Source: Chlamydomonas sphaeroides (taxonomy: Eukaryota > Chlorophyta > Chlorophyceae > Chlamydomonadales > Chlamydomonadaceae). From it: a stretch of 10,817 bases of DNA. This document shows positions 9,476-10,817 of this stretch, piece by piece. The DNA lies in assembly GCA_001662425.1 (NCBI GenBank), contig BDDC01002463.1:1992-12808 (forward strand), given 5' to 3'. The notes beneath the pieces are model-generated. The model saw only the letters and a program-made list of their open reading frames with translations, ran no database searches and was not told the DNA's origin. Within the stretch, counting starts at the first letter, position 1. The number at the start of each line of letters is the position of its first letter. Both the position numbers and the translations under genes were made by a program.

Positions 9476-9537
9476 CCAACGCGATCCCCGCTGCCTGCAG
9501 GGGGCCCGCTCATCGGTGTATTCGGTCGGCTTGCTCC

Positions 9538-9563
9538 TTTCCGAAGGAAACGGGGCGAAGCCC
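9538..9563. repeat. Two adjacent small palindromes
   Basis: TTTCCGAAGGAAA (9538-9550) is followed directly by CGGGGCGAAGCCC (9551-9563). The second is another copy of the GGGGCGAAGCCC motif seen near 7949-7995. The stretch 9564-9766 holds nothing I recognise. Confidence 0.75.
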
Positions 9564-9766
9564 TTGCAATTACCCCGAAGGTGACCCTATCCTAACGGCT
9601 GAACGTTATAACGGTATTCTTGTCAGACCATCTCATGTGTCCTGTTCAGCATGATGCTGCTTGTCGTTTTGCCTGCTTATGGCGGTAGATGAAGGGGGAA
9701 GGTGAAACAGAGCTGGGCCCGGGCGGCAGGATGGTGATCGTTGCAAAATGACCTCGCTCCCTGTTT

Positions 9767-9817
9767 GTTACCTGAAGTTACCCCAAACTTCAGGTAACTT
9801 CAGGTAACTTCGAAGTT
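9767..9817. repeat. Inverted and direct repeat cluster (AACTTCAGGTAAC)
   Basis: GTTACCTGAAGTT (9767-9779) and AACTTCAGGTAAC (9786-9798) form a perfect 13-bp hairpin with a six-base loop. AACTTCAGGTAAC recurs at 9796-9808 with a 10-base period and runs into the 12-base palindrome AACTTCGAAGTT (9806-9817). The cluster is AT-richer than its surroundings. It could be a terminal or subterminal structure of a mobile element, a protein binding array, or a simple repeat. Confidence 0.9.
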
Positions 9818-9887
9818 TTGTAAACTTGAAACGCAACCCTCTCTTGTCACCGTCCGCGGTGCACCGCCGCAACACACATGCCACTCG

Positions 9888-9921
9888 CGCGGCCGGCGGA
9901 GCGTCTGCGCCGCCGGCCGCG
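9888..9921. repeat. GC-rich 12-bp hairpin
   Basis: Bases 9888-9899 (CGCGGCCGGCGG) pair with 9910-9921 (CGCCGCCGGCCGCG overlaps this arm), leaving a ten-base loop. It sits between the repeat cluster at 9767-9817 and the Fanzor-like coding region. Confidence 0.75.
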
Positions 9922-9949
9922 AGGGCCTCTGTAAATTTAGGAGGCGATG

Positions 9950-10747
9950 GCAAGAAGGACTCCGGCTATGGTGAGTGCTCACAGACCTGTGGTTTGGGTG
10001 GCATCGCTCTGTTACTGTGCGGGGTGGACCCTGGCGTGGGGACCTACTGGACCTGCGCTAAGGGCTTCTCGCACGTGTCCGGTTTCACCGGCCACTTGCT
10101 GCAGGCTGCCGATTGCATGGCGCTGGCTCCACCCGGCAAGAGGCACCGGAAAAGGCGTCGGCGGCGTCAGCGGCGGCACGGCAGCGGGTCGCGTGGCCAT
10201 CACGCCAATGGCGGCTGCAGGGGCGACCGGTTCTGTGCCGCCACCCGCCGCCGCCGCCGGCAACGCGCCTGCTTCTCGCGCTGCTCAGGCGCCGGCCATC
10301 GCCAGCAGTGCGGCTACATCGAGCGCCGGCAACGGATGGAGTGGCAGCTGAACTGTCAGACGCAGGCTCGCAGCCCGTTGTCTACCTGTCCGCCATTCCC
10401 AGCGCTCGGGTTGCCACCCGCGCCGCTCACGAGGCGCGGCTGCGGCACCTGTTCGGCGGCTGGGGGTCCTGGGCGTGCAGGACCTGGCCCACTACTTCGA
10501 CCCCCGTCAGCGCAAGAAGCGGCTCGAGGTGTACATCCGCAAGGAGCGGGTGCTGCACCACGAAGCCGTGCGGCTGATTGGCGGGCGGCCCAAGGACGAG
10601 GTAGTGGTGGGCTGGGGATGCGGCAGTGCCGGGTGGAACTCGGCGATCAGCCGCCAGGGCCAGCCGCCACGAAAGGAGTTCGTGCGGCTGCTACGCAAGC
10701 GTTACGCGTGTCACATGGTCATTAACGACGAGTGCCGCAACTCGCAG
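9950..10747 (+). pseudogene. Fanzor-like (eukaryotic TnpB relative) RuvC nuclease, partial, frame-broken
   Basis: Fanzors are eukaryotic relatives of the TnpB nuclease, guided by an RNA and carried by transposons. Seen: a RuvC-I-like motif LLLCGVDPGVGTYWTCAKG, its Asp at 10027-10029. The following Ala/Ser/Pro-rich linker (about 10140-10345) reads best one frame over. Then IPSARVATRAAHEARLRHLF lies in the third frame. From about 10467, QDLAHYFDPRQRKKRLEVYI leads to VVVGWGCGSAGWNS and a RuvC-II motif INDECRNSQ, its Glu at 10730-10732. This order matches the TnpB/Fanzor C-terminal half. Exon end: CAG followed by GTACGA, donor at 10748, in phase after Gln. The zinc-binding cysteines and last catalytic Asp would lie past the window. 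At least two, probably three, frame changes occur, one at a G run (10462-10466). No strong splice sites explain them, so it is a decayed copy or carries assembly errors. The N-terminal half is not identified. Confidence 0.6.
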
Positions 10748-10817
10748 GTACGAAGTGTGTTGGGTGGAAGGTGGCGCGAAAGAGTGCATGTCTGCTAGAA
10801 GGGGAGCCCAGAGGTGC

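Larger units (their letters stand above)
8551..9480 (-). pseudogene. Unrecognised degraded or frame-broken gene
   Basis: Coding-like pieces follow each other on the minus strand in changing frames. Near 9360-9410 there is MEVIWKHALLTV. Then, one frame over (about 9355-9140), come WLLARQRWEQRRLE, a TGA at 9244-9242, DKQRAALLAQHEDWLGPVEA and another TGA at 9139-9137. A different frame gives WRLRFTTVLHELEAPPILER near 8925-8990. A third piece (about 8870-8689) gives AQAYHLLVEACEAVCDEADT and a TGA at 8688-8686. It continues in frame to EKAILWIGYNLACASAGFLL, a probable membrane segment, and a TAG at 8553-8551. Some changes may be introns, but no strong donor-acceptor pair joins the pieces in phase. 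I do not recognise the family. A plus-strand frame (9038-9331) is also open, so even the strand is an inference. Confidence 0.4.

Noticed and set aside
1..10817. CRISPR array or bacterial operon
   Set aside because: There are no regularly spaced direct repeats. The gene structure with spliceosomal introns is eukaryotic.

Overview
The window looks like nuclear DNA from a green alga, most likely a chlorophyte of the Chlamydomonas/Volvox kind. The reasons are GC-rich sequence, an intron-dense gene with GT-AG introns, an Arg/Ala-rich presequence that looks like an organelle transit peptide, UGUAA motifs (the usual chlorophycean polyadenylation signal) downstream of coding ends, and a Fanzor-like nuclease fragment. 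The species cannot be read from the sequence.

The centre (2684-7672, minus strand) is one gene that I could reassemble completely. It has twelve exons joined by eleven GT-AG introns, every junction keeps the frame, and the product is 524 residues. It is a RavA-type member of the MoxR group of AAA+ ATPases, with Walker A, Walker B, sensor 1, a Leu-Tyr-Asp-Arg arginine motif and the Tyr-Val-Ser-Asp-Arg-Arg sensor 2 motif in order. Introns 8, 9 and 11 are long (836, 827 and 637 bases); the rest are 75-211. A 3'UTR with UGUAA signals lies at about 2353-2683.

Left flank (1-2350): mostly non-coding or unrecognised. A coding-like plus-strand terminal exon (723-1182) follows a good splice acceptor. 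It changes frame at a G-rich run and is followed by UGUAA and a small stem-loop.

Right flank: 7673-8550 holds the upstream region of the ATPase gene, with short palindromes of the type GGGGCGAAGCCCC. At 8551-9480 the minus strand has coding-like pieces in several frames with in-frame stops, which I read as an unrecognised, degraded or mis-assembled gene. From 9767 there is a compact palindrome cluster, then a GC-rich hairpin. A plus-strand Fanzor-like (eukaryotic TnpB relative) coding region follows, with a RuvC-I Asp-Pro-Gly motif near 10027 and a RuvC-II Asn-Asp-Glu motif near 10727-10732. It changes frame and runs out of the window at a splice donor at 10748.

The ATPase gene and the flanking elements show no functional link. 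The flanks look like repeat-rich and mobile DNA around one housekeeping-type gene.
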